DNA from: Anarhynchus alexandrinus
Taxonomy: Eukaryota > Chordata > Aves > Charadriiformes > Charadriidae
Assembly (NCBI GenBank): GCA_008711295.1
Contig: VUYV01000062.1
Coordinates: 3,721,927-3,785,926, forward strand
Length of the DNA: 64,000 nt
Direction: 5' to 3'
In this document: positions 11,501-24,300 of the stretch, piece by piece
Layout: each line of letters starts with the position of its first letter
How positions within the stretch are numbered: position 1 is the first letter of the stretch
The notes under the pieces: generated by a model
Database searches by the model: none
Seen by the model: the letters and a program-made list of their open reading frames with translations, nothing else
Told to the model about the DNA's origin: nothing
Program-made: the position numbers and the translations under genes

Positions 11501-14500
11501 TCTGCAAACATCTCCACAGATTTTTATATTTTCTTTTCCTATTTAGAATACTACACTTTTATGGAAAAGAACACGCCTTTCCTAAAAAAAAAAAAAAGTA
11601 AAAATTGATAAGCACCCCCAATAGAGAATTAAATAAGAATAGGGATTTATATCCCTGCAAGAATTATCTAGATTAAAAAGGAAATACCTGCAGTTAATAT
11701 ACTATTAATATTCTAATTCTACAGCAGCTTTTCCATTCCTATTAATTTAATTCTTGGTAAATTCTAATGATCTTTTATATTCAAATAGATATTTTTTTCT
11801 GCTTCAAGTGAAGAGACATTATTATTGTTTATTGAATGACAGGACAGAAAAGATTTTAATGGGCATTTTATCCCCAAAATACTAATGGCAGGTTTCTGAC
11901 GTTCTGACGATGTTCCTGTGTTTAGCCTTCCTGAATGTGAGCGTTATGTAAGGATATTATACCTCCTTTTTGTCACTGCTAAGCACTGCACAATTATACA
12001 CGTGTGGATTTTTTGCACTCAGAGTTCATACTGTAAAACTGAGAAGTATTACTGAACCTACCTTTCTTGTCCAAAACCTTAACCATGGAAAATGAAGGCT
12101 GATATTCTAAAAGGAGCGGTCTGTAACTCTTTGAGCAAAATTCTGGTCCAATTGTAGGCATTTTCTGTACACATAAAGGAAGATCATGGCCTTTTATGCC
12201 CTTTAAAACTTGCTTATTTCATTTTTCTATCTTATCATTGCTACCATAGCTCTCTTTCTGTTCGTATCAGTTAATGTCACATTTGTGTTGCCAACTTAAC
12301 TTTCTAGGGTAAAGAGTATCTTAGTTATAAGAATATAAAAACGGCAATGAAAGTTCAGGTGAAAGGTCCACCTAATTCTGTAAGCCAATCTGAACTGTGC
12401 CCAGTTTTGAAAGCTTAGAGAAAGAGTGGAAAGGGACAATGCTGGAAGACAAAAACTGGTTTTCCACATCTCAACATTACTGGACACTTATGTGAAGATC
12501 ATCTGGTGTAATGAAGTGGGAGTTAAATTTGTTGAAATACAGTAGAACACTGTACAAATCACTTAAAAATTTGCATACAATTCTGTGCCCATAATTTAAT
12601 GCACATACGCATATATTAATTCTGATTTCAGCATGGCATTATGTATGTGCTAACTTGTGACTGATAGCCTAAAGTTAGACTTTCAGTTTGTATAATTAAA
12701 AACATGGATTTAATAGATGTATAGAACTGAGTAAGCAATTATATATGTATTGTGATACTTTTGTTCACACAAGAGGAATGCTTTATCATGTTTTCTATAG
12801 TAAAGTTCATTCTTTAGATTTATAGGATAAGTAATGGACTTCATAAAGCGAATAATTTTTGCAAGGCTCAATAGCTTCTTTCTGTAAGGGCATTGTCTGC
12901 TCTGTAAACAGTAGATTGTAAATGAACGAAAAATCCTCAGAATTACTGCCACCCCAAAAATACGCTCTGTTGCCCTAAAACCCAGCCAAGCAAAGTACTC
13001 TATGCATGTGTGTATTGGATGGTATGTTTTCATTGGAAAAGAGAGCGTTCAATTTTTAGACTATTTTAGAGTAGCTTTTACATTTTTTCCTTTAAATAAC
13101 ATCAGTCCGTAAGTATAACTCATTGGAATTAACATTTTTGAAAATGGTATCTATGTGGTGCTTAGATTCTGAGAAGCAGCTACTGGCTGAGCTTTGTGGC
13201 TAATACCTTTTTTATTCTAAAATACTGATTCTGACATGATACAGAGACAGCACAAATGACCCGGAGAAAGTATGAATCAGCTAAAATGAAGGAAAACAAG
13301 TGCAAGGAAATAGTAAAAGAAGTATTCTTCTATCAGTACAAAGTCATGTCCATCTGCTCTTAATTTATCATCGTGCAGAGGTTGGATCTTTCACTGCTGT
13401 TAGGCCATGCAATGAATCAATTCCTGTTTCCTAATTTCCACCATTCTAAGTTATGGTCCTAGGAAATGGAGTTCTGCAGTTTCTTGCCTCGCTTCATGAC
13501 AGCTGGAGGAAAGGAATGAGGTGAAGAGAGGAAGATGGCAATGTAGACCTTTCACTTGAAACCTACCTAGGTCCTTAACCTGAGCTTGCAAAAGCATTGG
13601 CTTCTTGTATGTCTTTGTCAGCCTTTAGGTAAGGGCTTTCTGGAGCCATTGTGTACTGTCTCTGTTTGTATATAACTGATGAATTTGTCTTATTTTTTGC
13701 TAGATGCTATCCAGTATTTTAATGGTATTTCATAGGAATTAAGGTGAAAATGTTCTATGGCTAAATAAAAAAGAAAACACAGATGGTTTCCTTCATGCAT
13801 TACTTAGCTGCCCTCTTCCAACAAAGTCAAAATTGTATGAAAACCTCAGAGTATCCCTTCTCAGATTTTATTTGATTATTTCAATACGCCTGATTTCTTT
13901 ATTTAGATGTTGTTGAATTAAAAATATATACAGCTGGGTAGGAATTTCAAATAAAGTTTGGGTTCAAAAAGTCTCCAAACCAAGTTCACAGAGCTGCTTG
14001 GATATGAACTGCTTCTCATAAGATGCGAGAGGAGGCTCGTATGAAGTGATGAAAGTCTGGGTGTTAGGCCTGTGCTAAAGGTAAGGAGCCCGCTTCGCTG
14101 CTCTGTTGTGTTCCCCAGGTGTCGGTATATCAGGCTATCAATTGCTGCAAAATTAGAATGCTCACACTTCACATGTGCTGACTAGGCAATGTGCACATAA
14201 AAATAATGCAGACTTAAGATATTTCTGGGATGGCAGAGCAAGGGAGGTTTTGGCAGATGGTATTCAGGTCTGGTTGGAGTGCCGGTGTATGGTATGTGAT
14301 TCCACGAAGAGTTATGTGATGCTTATGCTTGGTTACAGCCTCAGCTATTGTGAAATTACCTTGATTTATCGTGTTGAATGTCCGTAGGAGACTTCCTTTC
14401 CCCAAAAAGCATGTTGAGAAGATGCAGTTGTCTCAACTCTCAGAAGAGCTTTCCAAATTAATTTTTAAAATTTAAGTAATTAATTATTACATTAAATTTA

Positions 14501-15290
14501 TGTAAGCTGTTAAATCTAAGTGCTTCACTTCGAAGGAGAACCTAAATCATTTGTACGTTGGGGTGTAATCCTTTTCTATTAGAAGAGTTTACAAAGAGGG
14601 ATGGCTTTCTCCCACACAGGGTCAGTATGCAGCCCCTTTTCTTACACATCCTGGTGTGGGTTTTTCCATGAACACTTTTTGCTCTTTAGTTATTTGTTGT
14701 AATTATCAAGTTCATTTTTCTCTAATAGATGTGATTAAGTATATTTAGCACTGTGTAATGAGTTTTCTGCCTGGTTGCATTCTGGCTAATAAGGAATTCC
14801 TCAGAGTCTCTTCTGACAGCTGCTGTGGATCCCAGGTTTGTGCTGCCACAAGAGACCTCTTCCATGAATTGCTAACATTAGAGAAATTAACTCGGTTAGA
14901 CTAACCATAAAATCCGGGCTGAAATTTGATTACTAATAGATCTCGTGGTAGCTTTCAGCAGCTCAGATATTGTGGTGTTCTCTTGCACAGAAAGACCCAC
15001 AAAAAAATCATTAGAATTCAAAAATACTTTTGCATTCACACATAGTGAATATGTAAAGTTCTTTGTGGAGGCTGTACTGATAAAAAAAAATGGATTGAAA
15101 ATGAAACTAGCAATAATTGTTCAGTGTTATTGTTATAGTAGTCCCTTTTTTAGTCCTGATGATCCATCTGCTAACTTACCAGTCCATGGATAATACTTTT
15201 GTTATCTGTACCACTTCCTATTATTATACCAGTTCCCAAATTTGTGAGGCTGAAAATGATGGGAAAGATCTGTAATTGGTGATGCAGTGC
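8600..15290. other. Non-coding DNA, no gene seen
   Basis: About 6.7 kb with only short frames (60-107 codons), none with a domain. Poly-T or poly-A runs occur near 10270 and 11586. AT-rich words (TAATTA, TTTAAA) are frequent, for example at 14458-14510. No LINE, LTR, tRNA or miRNA-like hairpin is recognised. Confidence 0.55.
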
Positions 15291-15299
15291 TGTGGTATA

Positions 15300-15312
15300 G
15301 TTGCTTAGCAAC
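15300..15312. promoter_or_regulatory. RFX-type X-box palindrome
   Basis: The bases GTTGCTTAGCAAC form two perfect five-base arms (GTTGC and GCAAC) around a three-base spacer. This matches the known RFX dimer consensus GTNRCY(N)RGYAAC closely. RFX factors regulate ciliary and other genes through such sites. The site sits in a slightly GC-richer stretch (15290-15360). A perfect 5+5 arm match with correct spacing is uncommon by chance, but function is not shown. Confidence 0.5.
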
Positions 15313-15319
15313 AGTCGCT

Positions 15320-16985
15320 GCAGCCTCTTCGCTGAGTCTCCGGAAGGGGGATACAGAGACAGGAAGATGAAATAAATACAGTTTCGGCGTGGTTGACTTT
15401 GTAAGAGAATGATAAAGGTTGTAAGTTATTTTTCTGCTAAGTGCCAGTGACTGTGGGAAAAGTCCTCTGTAAGCAGATCCTGTGAAAAAGGGAAAAAAAA
15501 TGGAAACTGATCACTTGACTTTCTGAATTACAGAATGAAAATATAGTAGTAAATGTGTCTTCTTGCTAACTGTGAGCCTGCGTTACGTTATGAGGTATTT
15601 TCTGCTGTGGTGCATAATCGTTACAGAAAATGCGTAATCATAACCATGTGTCTTCTATTTATCACTACAATTGAGTACTAAATTCATGGAGAACAGGGAT
15701 TGAAAATTAATGCCAAGTACCTCTTAAATTCCCTGCTGGTATGTTAATTACATAAAGACTGTTAATAATAGGGTTAGTGGTAATGTAATAATTATGGATG
15801 GGTCTACATTTTTAAATTCTTTTGAGATCGGAACAACTCTTCGTTGAGGATCACACAGTATTAATTGCTAGGAACTATGTTTCAATCCTGTTCTGTTTTT
15901 TTCAGTGAAATATTTTAGACACTCATGTGATTACTAAAGTATCACAGTGTTATTTTCAGTACCGTATATCCCACACCCGAAGCCTTTGGAAATCCGCTGT
16001 ACTTGAAGCCTCTCTGTAGAGTAAGGTATCACACTCTGCTACGTTACGTAGTACAAAATCTCAGCCTTTAGAAAGCATAAAATGTAAAAGGGAGTAGGAA
16101 GTAAGTTGATGCAGATATGTCCAACTTTGTTAAGGGGCTCTTATCTACAGTCACCAGCAACACGCAGGGTTTTTCCGAGCGCTGGTTATTACTGCTAGTC
16201 AGTGCTGCTTTGCAATTAGTGTTGGAGCACCTAGATAAGGTGGATATATAGGAGCTAAGAACAGATAACATAAATGCAAACAAAGAAATTTAAACCTTTT
16301 GACCTCCTTTGTACTTATTTATTTCTGAACTGATTCTTAAGCAGAAGAATAGAAAGAGGTTGCATTTCAGTATGGTTCCTTTTGGGGAGAAATATGTTTA
16401 GAAATTTAGAAAGAAACACCCAGTTATGTCAGAGTTTGTATTGCTTCACTTTTACATTGATGTATTTTGCAAATGATGCTGCACTCATCATAAAACTGGT
16501 CCTAAAATTCATCATAAAGACGACACCACGTATCATAAAAGCAAAGAGGTTTTGATCTAAGTGGGAGTCTGCTGGTTCATTTTTAGAAGGTCAGATTGAT
16601 AGACAATATCTCACAGTCTAGATAGTGACTCTATCAAACTAATTCTTAAACACATAGTAGTACAATGAATTATTCCTGTCTTGGAAGTATGGTTTATGAC
16701 CTTTCTGCCCCAGGTATTATTGCTGATTATTATCTGAGAATGGGTAGTAGCATGCTTTTTGTTTCACTGCGTTTTGTCTGATTATTTTTTTTTTATTTTA
16801 ACTCAAGATTTTTTTTTAAGCAAATATGTTTTATGAACCATTTAATACAGCAGATTTCTGATAAAATAAAATTCTCTTACAGCATGGTAACAAAGAAGCG
16901 CTCTTCACCTTTTTTGTCTCCTAGAGGTTATTGTTTAAACCTCAAATATCTCAGGTTGTGCAGATAAATATTTCTATGGCCCTTT
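15320..16985. other. Non-coding DNA, no gene seen
   Basis: Only short frames without domains. T-rich run near 16786-16820. No repeat family recognised. Confidence 0.5.
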
Positions 16986-16989
16986 GTTT

Positions 16990-18280
16990 TCTGCATTTTT
17001 CACACTGATTTGGAGAAAAATGTGAGCATTTTAGAATATTTTAATTTATTTTACAAATCTGCGCTTTCTAATTGCCAGCTTTTCAAAAACAAAATGGTAG
17101 AAATCTTCATATGAGGCTGCATAAAAGATGGACCTATTTTGTGTATAGAATATTGCCTGTCCTTTAGATCTATGTGTTTTGCTTATGGAATAAACCAAAG
17201 TAGGAGAGATAAACTAATATTTTGTATAAGCTCAGCCAGACAATACACATGATAAAGATGTTTCATCTTCTTATGTATGCAGAAAATATGAAAAATTGTA
17301 GTTTACACATATTTCCTCAATTCAAGTGTAAAATTGGGCCCCCAGATTGCCCTGGGCCACGGTGGTTGTGTTAAAGAAGCACTATTTACCTAGCAGCTGA
17401 GTGAAAAATGATCAGAATATTAGACTCATCTAGGCCACATTAAGGAGCCATTGCATTTCCCGACAATTTTATGCTATCTCAATATGAAAACAGAGCAATT
17501 TCAGCTCATATCAGGTTATGATCGGCAATTACAGTTGCATAATTCACCTAGTCGTCTCTTTTCAGGGCCTTTATTTTCCCTCTTGGTGACATTCCTGAGA
17601 AAGTGCCTGATAAAAATGTCATATATCATCCTGGCTTTAAAACTCGTAAGGGGGTAATCTGCTATGCCTTGCTGAGCCTATATTCATCACTAGATTTTTG
17701 ACTTGGAGGGGTCATGACACTCATAATTTCCTTTTTGATATTGTCCTCACTAGATATGACAAGGGGCTGTAAAAGCTCGGTTGTATGCTGTGGTTAAGAG
17801 CCATTCCAGTGGGGCTCATCACTAGCAATAACAGTGCATTACTGTGGATTGTGCAGTAGTTGGCCGTTTCGAAGATAATTAGATTTGATGTCAACATTTC
17901 TTTATCACCTGCATCCTTTTGTGCATCTGCGTGTCAAGTTGTTATTTCCGGATTTATTAGCACCCTCAGAGCTACTATCTATCTGTCAGCCTGTGTGGTG
18001 TTTGTGTTGACAGTTGTAAAGTTAATTACTAGTACTAATGAGCATCGGGCTTTTGGTGGACATGGCATTTTGGGCATTTAAAACTGTAATTAGATTTTTT
18101 TTCCTTTGTGTACAGCCACAGGAAAAATGCATAAAAAGAAAAAGAAACCCAAACCGAGCGCCCTGACCTCAAATCGCTATCTCCAGTTTGACATTGTTTA
18201 CAGTATCTCTAATTCAGAAAACTCAAAAAGGCAGCTCTGTTTGCTTTTTACTATTTTTTCTTCTCATCATTAACTCCATG
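16990..18280. promoter_or_regulatory. Candidate conserved regulatory block
   Basis: This 1.3 kb stretch is free of recognisable repeats and has the texture of deeply conserved vertebrate enhancers. It has balanced, low-CpG, non-repetitive sequence, and TAATTAG- and AATTACTAG-type homeodomain words near 17870-18100. TALE/MEIS-type words (CTGTCAG near 17982 and TTGACAGTTG near 18008) are also present. The frames inside are short. At the 3' end an acceptor-like CAG (to 18115) is followed by 51 open codons, so an exon cannot be fully excluded. The call rests on appearance only. Confidence 0.35.
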
Positions 18281-18555
18281 AATATTTGTTTTATCATGTC
18301 ATCCAAACTAAGATCTTAAAAAAAAAAAAATAATTTTATTTTCAGACAACTTTATAGAAAACGTGTCCAGACAGCGTATGTATCAGTCGTTCTCTTTTCT
18401 GTAGAAGTATTTGTATTTTAGCACACAGTCAATATAAGTATTGTGTTTAAAAATAAATGTGTACGGACAGCAAAATTAGCCCATCTCCTGATCCCTCTCA
18501 TTTTAATATAATAATGTATTAAACCCAGTAAACACAGAGCCGCTTGTTGTTTATT
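18280..18555. other. Non-coding DNA, nothing recognised
   Basis: AT-rich with a poly-A run near 18319. No gene or repeat recognised. Confidence 0.5.
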
Positions 18556-18556
18556 A

Positions 18557-18610
18557 TACAATTGTAAATCCAGAGTAATTTCAGTGAAGTGGGATTAACA
18601 CAGGTGTAAC
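18557..18610 (+). repeat. Ancient amniote interspersed repeat fragment
   Basis: The bases around TGTAAATCCAGAGTAATT, then CAGTGAAGTGGGATTAACAC, then GGTGTAAC follow an old amniote repeat. From memory its consensus reads roughly 'TGTAAATCCRGAGTAACTCCATTGAAGTCAATGGAGTTACACYGGTGTAA'. The order and spacing of the words agree with a few substitutions. A second copy lies at 46037-46115. I do not assign a database name. Confidence 0.55.
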
Positions 18611-18619
18611 AGAAAGAAG

Positions 18620-19555
18620 AATTTTGATGCTTATTTGCCTTGCATACGTGCTAAATTCCCCATCCTGTAAATCATATTACCCGATCTTTTATGTGATGTT
18701 CCAAGTAACGTATAACTCATAGGATTTAGAATAATGGCACTTATATGTGACATATACTTTATGTAAGTATATTGTTTATTCTACTGCTGCAACTAAGAAC
18801 CACTCCCTTGCCGCTGTTTCTATTTAGTTTCTATTTATCATTATCTGCCATTTTGTTAAACAACTACCCTTCCCAGACATAAATCATCTGTAAAAATACT
18901 CTGGCTCAGAGAAAATTTCACCCTGGCACTGAAATGATGAGATAACCATTTTCATCTCTTGTTGAAGCATTGAGATTTATTGGGCTTTGATGGGCTACAG
19001 ACCAGACATCATTCTCTGCTAAACAGACTCCCACTTGCATTTATTCTTATTGCATTTAGCAATTCAAAATGGAGCTCCCTAAGTCCCTGCAGAGCCCCTT
19101 CCCAGCTTAGGTGGGGCACGGGACGTCAGCGTTATTACTTTATATTAGATAAGGAAGGGACACACACTGAAGCATGTGGTGATTCAGATGATTTTTTATT
19201 TCCGTTTAGCAGTGATGACAGAATGTCATAGTGAAATGACTTCAAAAGTCATTTTTCCCTCTGCCCTGGCTCTGCAGCCTTGTCCCTCGAGGGCACTTCC
19301 ATTGTACAGTTATATTAATTCTGCTAACTTTCAGACTTCATTGCTGACAATAGGCCTTTTGGCTTTCTCAGACTATTACATTAAATTTCCCATCAAACCA
19401 TGTCAGCCTCTGAGGTCAGAGATTCCAGGAGAAGCTTTAGATATTTTGCCTTTTGACTTCATGGGCAGGTATTTCTAAATTGCTTTTAGGTTTGTTTTTC
19501 CAGTGTCAGAAATCATATTGAACCGATCTGAAAAATCAGACAACGAACGCTCATC
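18620..19555. other. Non-coding DNA, possible conserved texture
   Basis: Repeat-free apart from short AT runs. Two overlapping frames of 83 and 100 codons (18980-19478) lack domains. The 19020-19080 stretch has an enhancer-like texture, but no specific site is strong. Confidence 0.4.
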
Positions 19556-19573
19556 AGGTGAAGGACAAATGGT

Positions 19574-19600
19574 GGGAGGGGTGGGGAGGCTGTGTGCGGG
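19574..19600 (+). other. G-rich run, near G-quadruplex motif
   Basis: G-runs of 3, 4, 4 and 3 occur with loops of 1, 1 and 11 bases. The last loop exceeds the usual seven-base limit, so this is a marginal quadruplex motif. Confidence 0.4.
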
Positions 19601-19715
19601 CATCTGAACACCTTTGCTGGAACACTTCTGTCCTCGGCCGTGCCGGTGTTAACGAGGATCAGCCACCCTTAGTCCGGCTGCGCTCCTCAAGGGAGCAGAG
19701 TTCCACCATACATCT

Positions 19716-19731
19716 CACACACACACACACC
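19716..19731. repeat. (CA)n microsatellite, short
   Basis: About eight CA dinucleotide units followed by a C-rich stretch. Likely length-polymorphic. Confidence 0.9.
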
Positions 19732-19869
19732 TCCCCACCCCCCGGTTGTTCTTTAAAGGTCCATCTTCCAAACAAAAGGCTTTTCTTTCATCTCAAGGTA
19801 CATTTAATTTTGACTAGTTTTACTTCTCTGCAGGTTGCTTGGCATCTTTATAAAAAAATAGGTATAATA

Positions 19870-19960
19870 TTCTTCAGTTCAGAGTTAGGGAAACTGAGGC
19901 ACGGAGAGGTGAGCTGGTTGAGCGAGGTGGTGGAAGCACAGGCACGCAGGGGACTCTCCT
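19870..19960 (+). repeat. MIR-like SINE core fragment
   Basis: The bases at about 19886-19911 read GGGAAACTGAGGCACGGAG followed by AGGTGAG. This closely matches the known MIR consensus word 'GAGGAAACTGAGGCCCAGAGAGGTTAAG', also seen in related CORE-SINE and L3 tails. The downstream part (GGTGGTGGAAGCACAGG) is a weaker match to the following MIR segment. Ancient MIR copies are known at low density in bird genomes. A 177-codon open frame (19558-20091) crosses it but starts at GTG and includes the CA repeat, so it is not a gene. Confidence 0.5.
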
Positions 19961-19989
19961 GTGCGGGGTCCCATCAGATGGCATTGTCT

Positions 19990-21228
19990 GGAAGCGGTTA
20001 CCTTGAAAGCATTTTGAAGAATCAAAGTCCAGTGGACTTAAACGAAGGAAAATTTATTTACATAGAACATGGTTTATCTAAGAATCATTGAAATCCTAGA
20101 TTGTACTGTGTGACCATGAAATAGTTTTTAGATTATTGAGCAAGCTTTGCTGCTGAAGCATTCTTTTTTTGTACATTCATCGAGATCCTCAGCCTTCTCA
20201 AAATAACATATAAATTGTTTTAACTTGATGGATTCTTTTCTCCTTGGAATGATTTTAGATAGGCGAGGAGGGGAGGGGAACTATTTAAACCAGCCCTTGT
20301 CAAATACAATTTTTAATTTATCACAGATTCACACCCAGAGTTGAACTGGAGAAAATGTTATTTTAAAACAGGTGTTACTGTGTGCAGAATACAATTAAGT
20401 AAAAAACCACAACAAAATCATAGGAAGTAAAAAACAGGCTTTGCATGATGATCAAGACACTAAGAGCTTGGATGGCATATGGAATTCAACAAAATTCTGT
20501 GCGTACAGCTATCTTAGCTACCGTTTTGAATTTGTAATCATGGTTTCTGTATTTAGAAGACAACAATTCTGCAGTGCGTTCTTCCCTGCAAAACTCTATT
20601 ATTTAAAAATATGGCAGAGGAACAGTCTTTTCAAAGATAAAGATTTCACCCTGAAAACAACTGCTGCTCATTTTCCGTGGTAATTTTAAAGGACCAAAAT
20701 TAGAACTGTCTAAATTCTTAACTGAGAATTACGTACGTATAGGGGAATGTGTGCATGTGCATGCAGAATAATGGGCGGGTGGCAGGGCTGGAGAAAGATG
20801 AGCTTGGAAAGGCAGTGTCGATGTGTTACTACCTGCTTGCAGCCATAAGGCTAGGGAATCATTTGTGACACTCTGGGGACAATTTTGTCACCCTGACAGT
20901 AATGCTGTTATGCACCAACTTGACACACAGGAAGAATCCATAAAGACAGATAAGTAACTGTGAAAGTGGCTGGGGATCAGCCTGAGTGCTACCACTCACC
21001 TGCAGTGACAAATAGATAGTCATGAAGGATTGAAAATCCTGCCCGGCACAGAGATATGTCAGTCCAAAGCTGGAATACCGCACCGTTACACCAAGGCTGT
21101 AGTAGAAATACACGTAAGGCACGCGCACAGAAGAGCCCCCAGGCGTAAGGATGAGAAGGTTAACTTCAAGGTATATTAGTTCTTCTTTGTAGCATTTTTT
21201 TTCAGAAGTATACTTAATGTCTTTCACA
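19990..21228. other. Non-coding DNA, no gene seen
   Basis: A minus-strand frame of 122 codons at 20859-21227 has no recognised domain. No clear repeat. Confidence 0.5.
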
Positions 21229-21338
21229 ATTGGGCCAAATTCTGATATTAATTACATTTGATTGGGCCAATTCCTGCAATTTTAATTGAAATCAGTATAG
21301 GTTAATATTAATGTAATGAAAATATTAATTTGGCCAAT
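21229..21338. repeat. Palindromic MITE-like ancient element
   Basis: Terminal words face each other: TTGGGCCAAATT at 21230-21241 and AATTTGGCCAA at 21327-21337. Inner arms also pair: ATTACATT at 21251-21258 with AATGTAAT at 21310-21317. A further ATTGGGCCAA lies at 21261-21270. The inner part (TTTTAATTGAAATCAGTATAG) is a degenerate 'TCCATTGAAATCAATGG' word. This structure, ends reading GGGCCAAATTCTGA and an inner TTGAARTCAAT, matches a palindromic element I remember as abundant in turtles and crocodilians. I do not give a database name. Confidence 0.55.
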
Positions 21339-21339
21339 G

Positions 21340-24300
21340 TAATTTTCGTGGGAGCCAACAGGTTTGTTTCTAGGTGTCATTTTTTTAGTAATTATTTTAT
21401 ACCAATAGAGGTCCCCATCTGCAAATCAAATGAAGAAACTTGGGACTTAAAAAATACCTTCTGCTTTTAAAAATAATGTACTTTAGCTGTTGCAGTAAAC
21501 CATAGGTGCTAAAAATCAGTACCAAACCCTTTTCTGTTTATTATGTTCAAGAATGTATTAATTCCTCCTGCAAATGTATTTCTTTTTGTAAAAAAGTCAC
21601 TAGCCATTTTAAAAATATTCTTTAGAAATTTAACGGTAGTTTTACTGCTTTTTTTGTTTGTTTGTTGGACGAATGGATGTAATCTAATTTTGAGGGCCAC
21701 TTCAGAATTCAGTCACTCTTCATGACCTTTTCTTTCATTATTCATATTTGATAATTTGAAGTTTGTTTCTCAGGAAAGAAATGAGTTACAATCAAAGGCA
21801 GATTATATGCTTGGGTTTTTATTTTGTTTGGTTTATAATCTCTATTTTCCCTCTTTCTTCTCAGTCTGGCCACTGGCTTTCACTTTTAAGAAAACGTCCT
21901 TTGGAGGCAACCTCTGAAGTAGTTTTGATCCCTGGGATAGAGAGCAAAAAGAACTGCCACCCTTACGTAGCCTCACATCCCATACACGTCGGATTATTTT
22001 TTCCATGTTTTTTTTCTTTTTTCTTCCAAACATGGTAGTTCACTGTCGTCCTCAGTTCCCTTCCAGACCGCCAGCTTCTGAATAACGTCTGTAGTGCACT
22101 AAAACAGTACTAATTCCCTTCACCCGAATACCTTGACCAAGCAGGAAAGCAGCGGCGTGCGATGGGTCTGGTGCTCAGCCCCAAGTGCCAATGCCAACTT
22201 CCTAGCTGAGCACTTATGTACATCACATACAAACCCTATTTAAGCATTAATTTCATACTGTACTATTTTCTTTCTTATTTTTTGCCTCTTTGGCATAGTG
22301 ATGGGCACAGGTTTTCTGGATGATTTGTGCAAGGTGGGACATGGTGGTACATTTGGCCTCCTACCGACAGGATCTGCGCTGGCCTTCCTCTTTTTCTTGA
22401 TCTGCTTCTCCTTGTCCAAGGCTATAACAAGTTTTGCCTTTGAGAATAATTTGTAGCTGTTTGTAGTCTAGGATAAGGGCACTTTTTTTCTGATTCTTTC
22501 CGATTGTTAGAGCACTTTGTGGAGTACTTAGAGGACAGTTTTACAGTAAAAAAAGTGTCTCAGGAGAGAAATGAAGATAGATATTTATAAATTTGTTACA
22601 TATATATCAGTTTTTCCCAGAAGTGTTAAAGACGATGCCCCTCACCCAATCGTTATTAAGATACATTTTTAGATTCTAAAAGACCGTTTCTAATGTGTTT
22701 TCAGCTTGTCTTTTTTAGCAGGTAGGGTTTGTATTTCCATTGGAATCTTGAACAGTAAAGCCTTTTTAAAGAAGAGGTTAAGATTTATGTGTTATTCAAG
22801 CCCAAAGATGCAGCAAGTAATGTGAAATTTTTATAAGCTATAAGAATTAGCAAAGCAGTGTCTAACTCTTTTCCCATTTTATCTTATTTTTGCTGAGATA
22901 CAATTATTTGAGCTAATCAAAATTTAGGTCAAATGCTTTTTCACCAAAAAGTACAATTTTTACAAAGCTAAAGCTTGCCATGGAAAATATCTCCATTTGA
23001 TTAAAACAAAATCTGTTTAATTTTGTATGAGTTTGACCTGAAGTACAATAGTTCAGGTTTCTGATTATTCAAAAACATTTCATTTTGTGGGATTTGAAAT
23101 TGTCTTCTGGAAGTGTAGATTAAACTCCCATTTTGTTCTGTTTGTTCAGCTTCTTGGCAAAAATAGTATATCTTTAATGCATTTTGGACTTTGTATGATA
23201 AAGCCATGTAATGGCCTGTAGGAGTTAAATTACTGCTGAATAAATTATAGGAGATGTAGTCTCCTGTAAGGGATGCCGACTATAGTGTGAACGTGAACGT
23301 CAGGCTCACCTGCCACGACTCCTATCAAGCTATATGAAGAATACAGTTCAATATTTTACTGACTAAAAACCAAGTGTTTCAGCTCAGTTCTACAAATCAG
23401 AGTGAACATTGCAATTTGGAATTATTTGGGCATTATTTGATAAAAAAAAATGCAATATATAAAAAAGCAATGGAAGTTTCAAAATTTCCTCTGGCACAGA
23501 GATTTGTGTTTTCACTCAGCTTATGTGCAATATGCCATTGGCAAAGCAATTCTCTTCTATAGTCAATTGCTCTTGTTGGTTGAACTGAATGCTAATGGAG
23601 GAGCTTTTATCTCATTCAAAACATATTAGTCAGAACCCAGAGAGCAGGAGGATACTGCCAAGAGGTGTCTTGCATTGACAGCAAAACTTCTAGCTCTAGA
23701 GCTCATCTCTCCCGCTTCCATTCTAATCTTGGCTCTGAGTTGGGGAAGGAAAATACAGTTATTTCCTGTCACCGCTTAGAAATACATTTTTTTTAATAAG
23801 TTTGTTTCCCATTTTCCTTCTCTTTTTGTAGTGCCTTTACCCAGAAGGTACTTAATGACTGCAATTCTTGTGCTTTGAATGGTGCTAAAGCAGTAGTTGT
23901 GCTTTACTGCCTCATGGATTTGCAAAGGGAATTGGTAGACATTTTTATACTTTCATACTCTCTTCCATACACTCATGAAAAAATTCAATGTAATGATTCA
24001 GTATATCAAAAACATATTCTAATATATTTTAGAAAACTGATAATGGGATATCTGTGTTTCTGATGCTCACATTTCTTTAGCTAATGTTCATTTTGCATAG
24101 GTGTTCTGAATGTTTTCAGTTTGTGTGTCCATATCTTTCCCAGGAAAAGAATTTTGCAGCAATGTTGACCTGTCCCTGCTTGACATATAATCTATGCATA
24201 TATAAAATATGCGAATGATATGCAATATAAACTTTGCTAATAAGGAATGACCTATGTTTTTAAGTGTATATTGTCTTTGTGCACACTCGTGTAATAGAAA

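Noticed and set aside
19558..20091. 177-codon open frame
   Set aside because: It begins at GTG, runs through a CA microsatellite and a MIR-like SINE, and has no domain. Chance frame in a locally GC-richer stretch.
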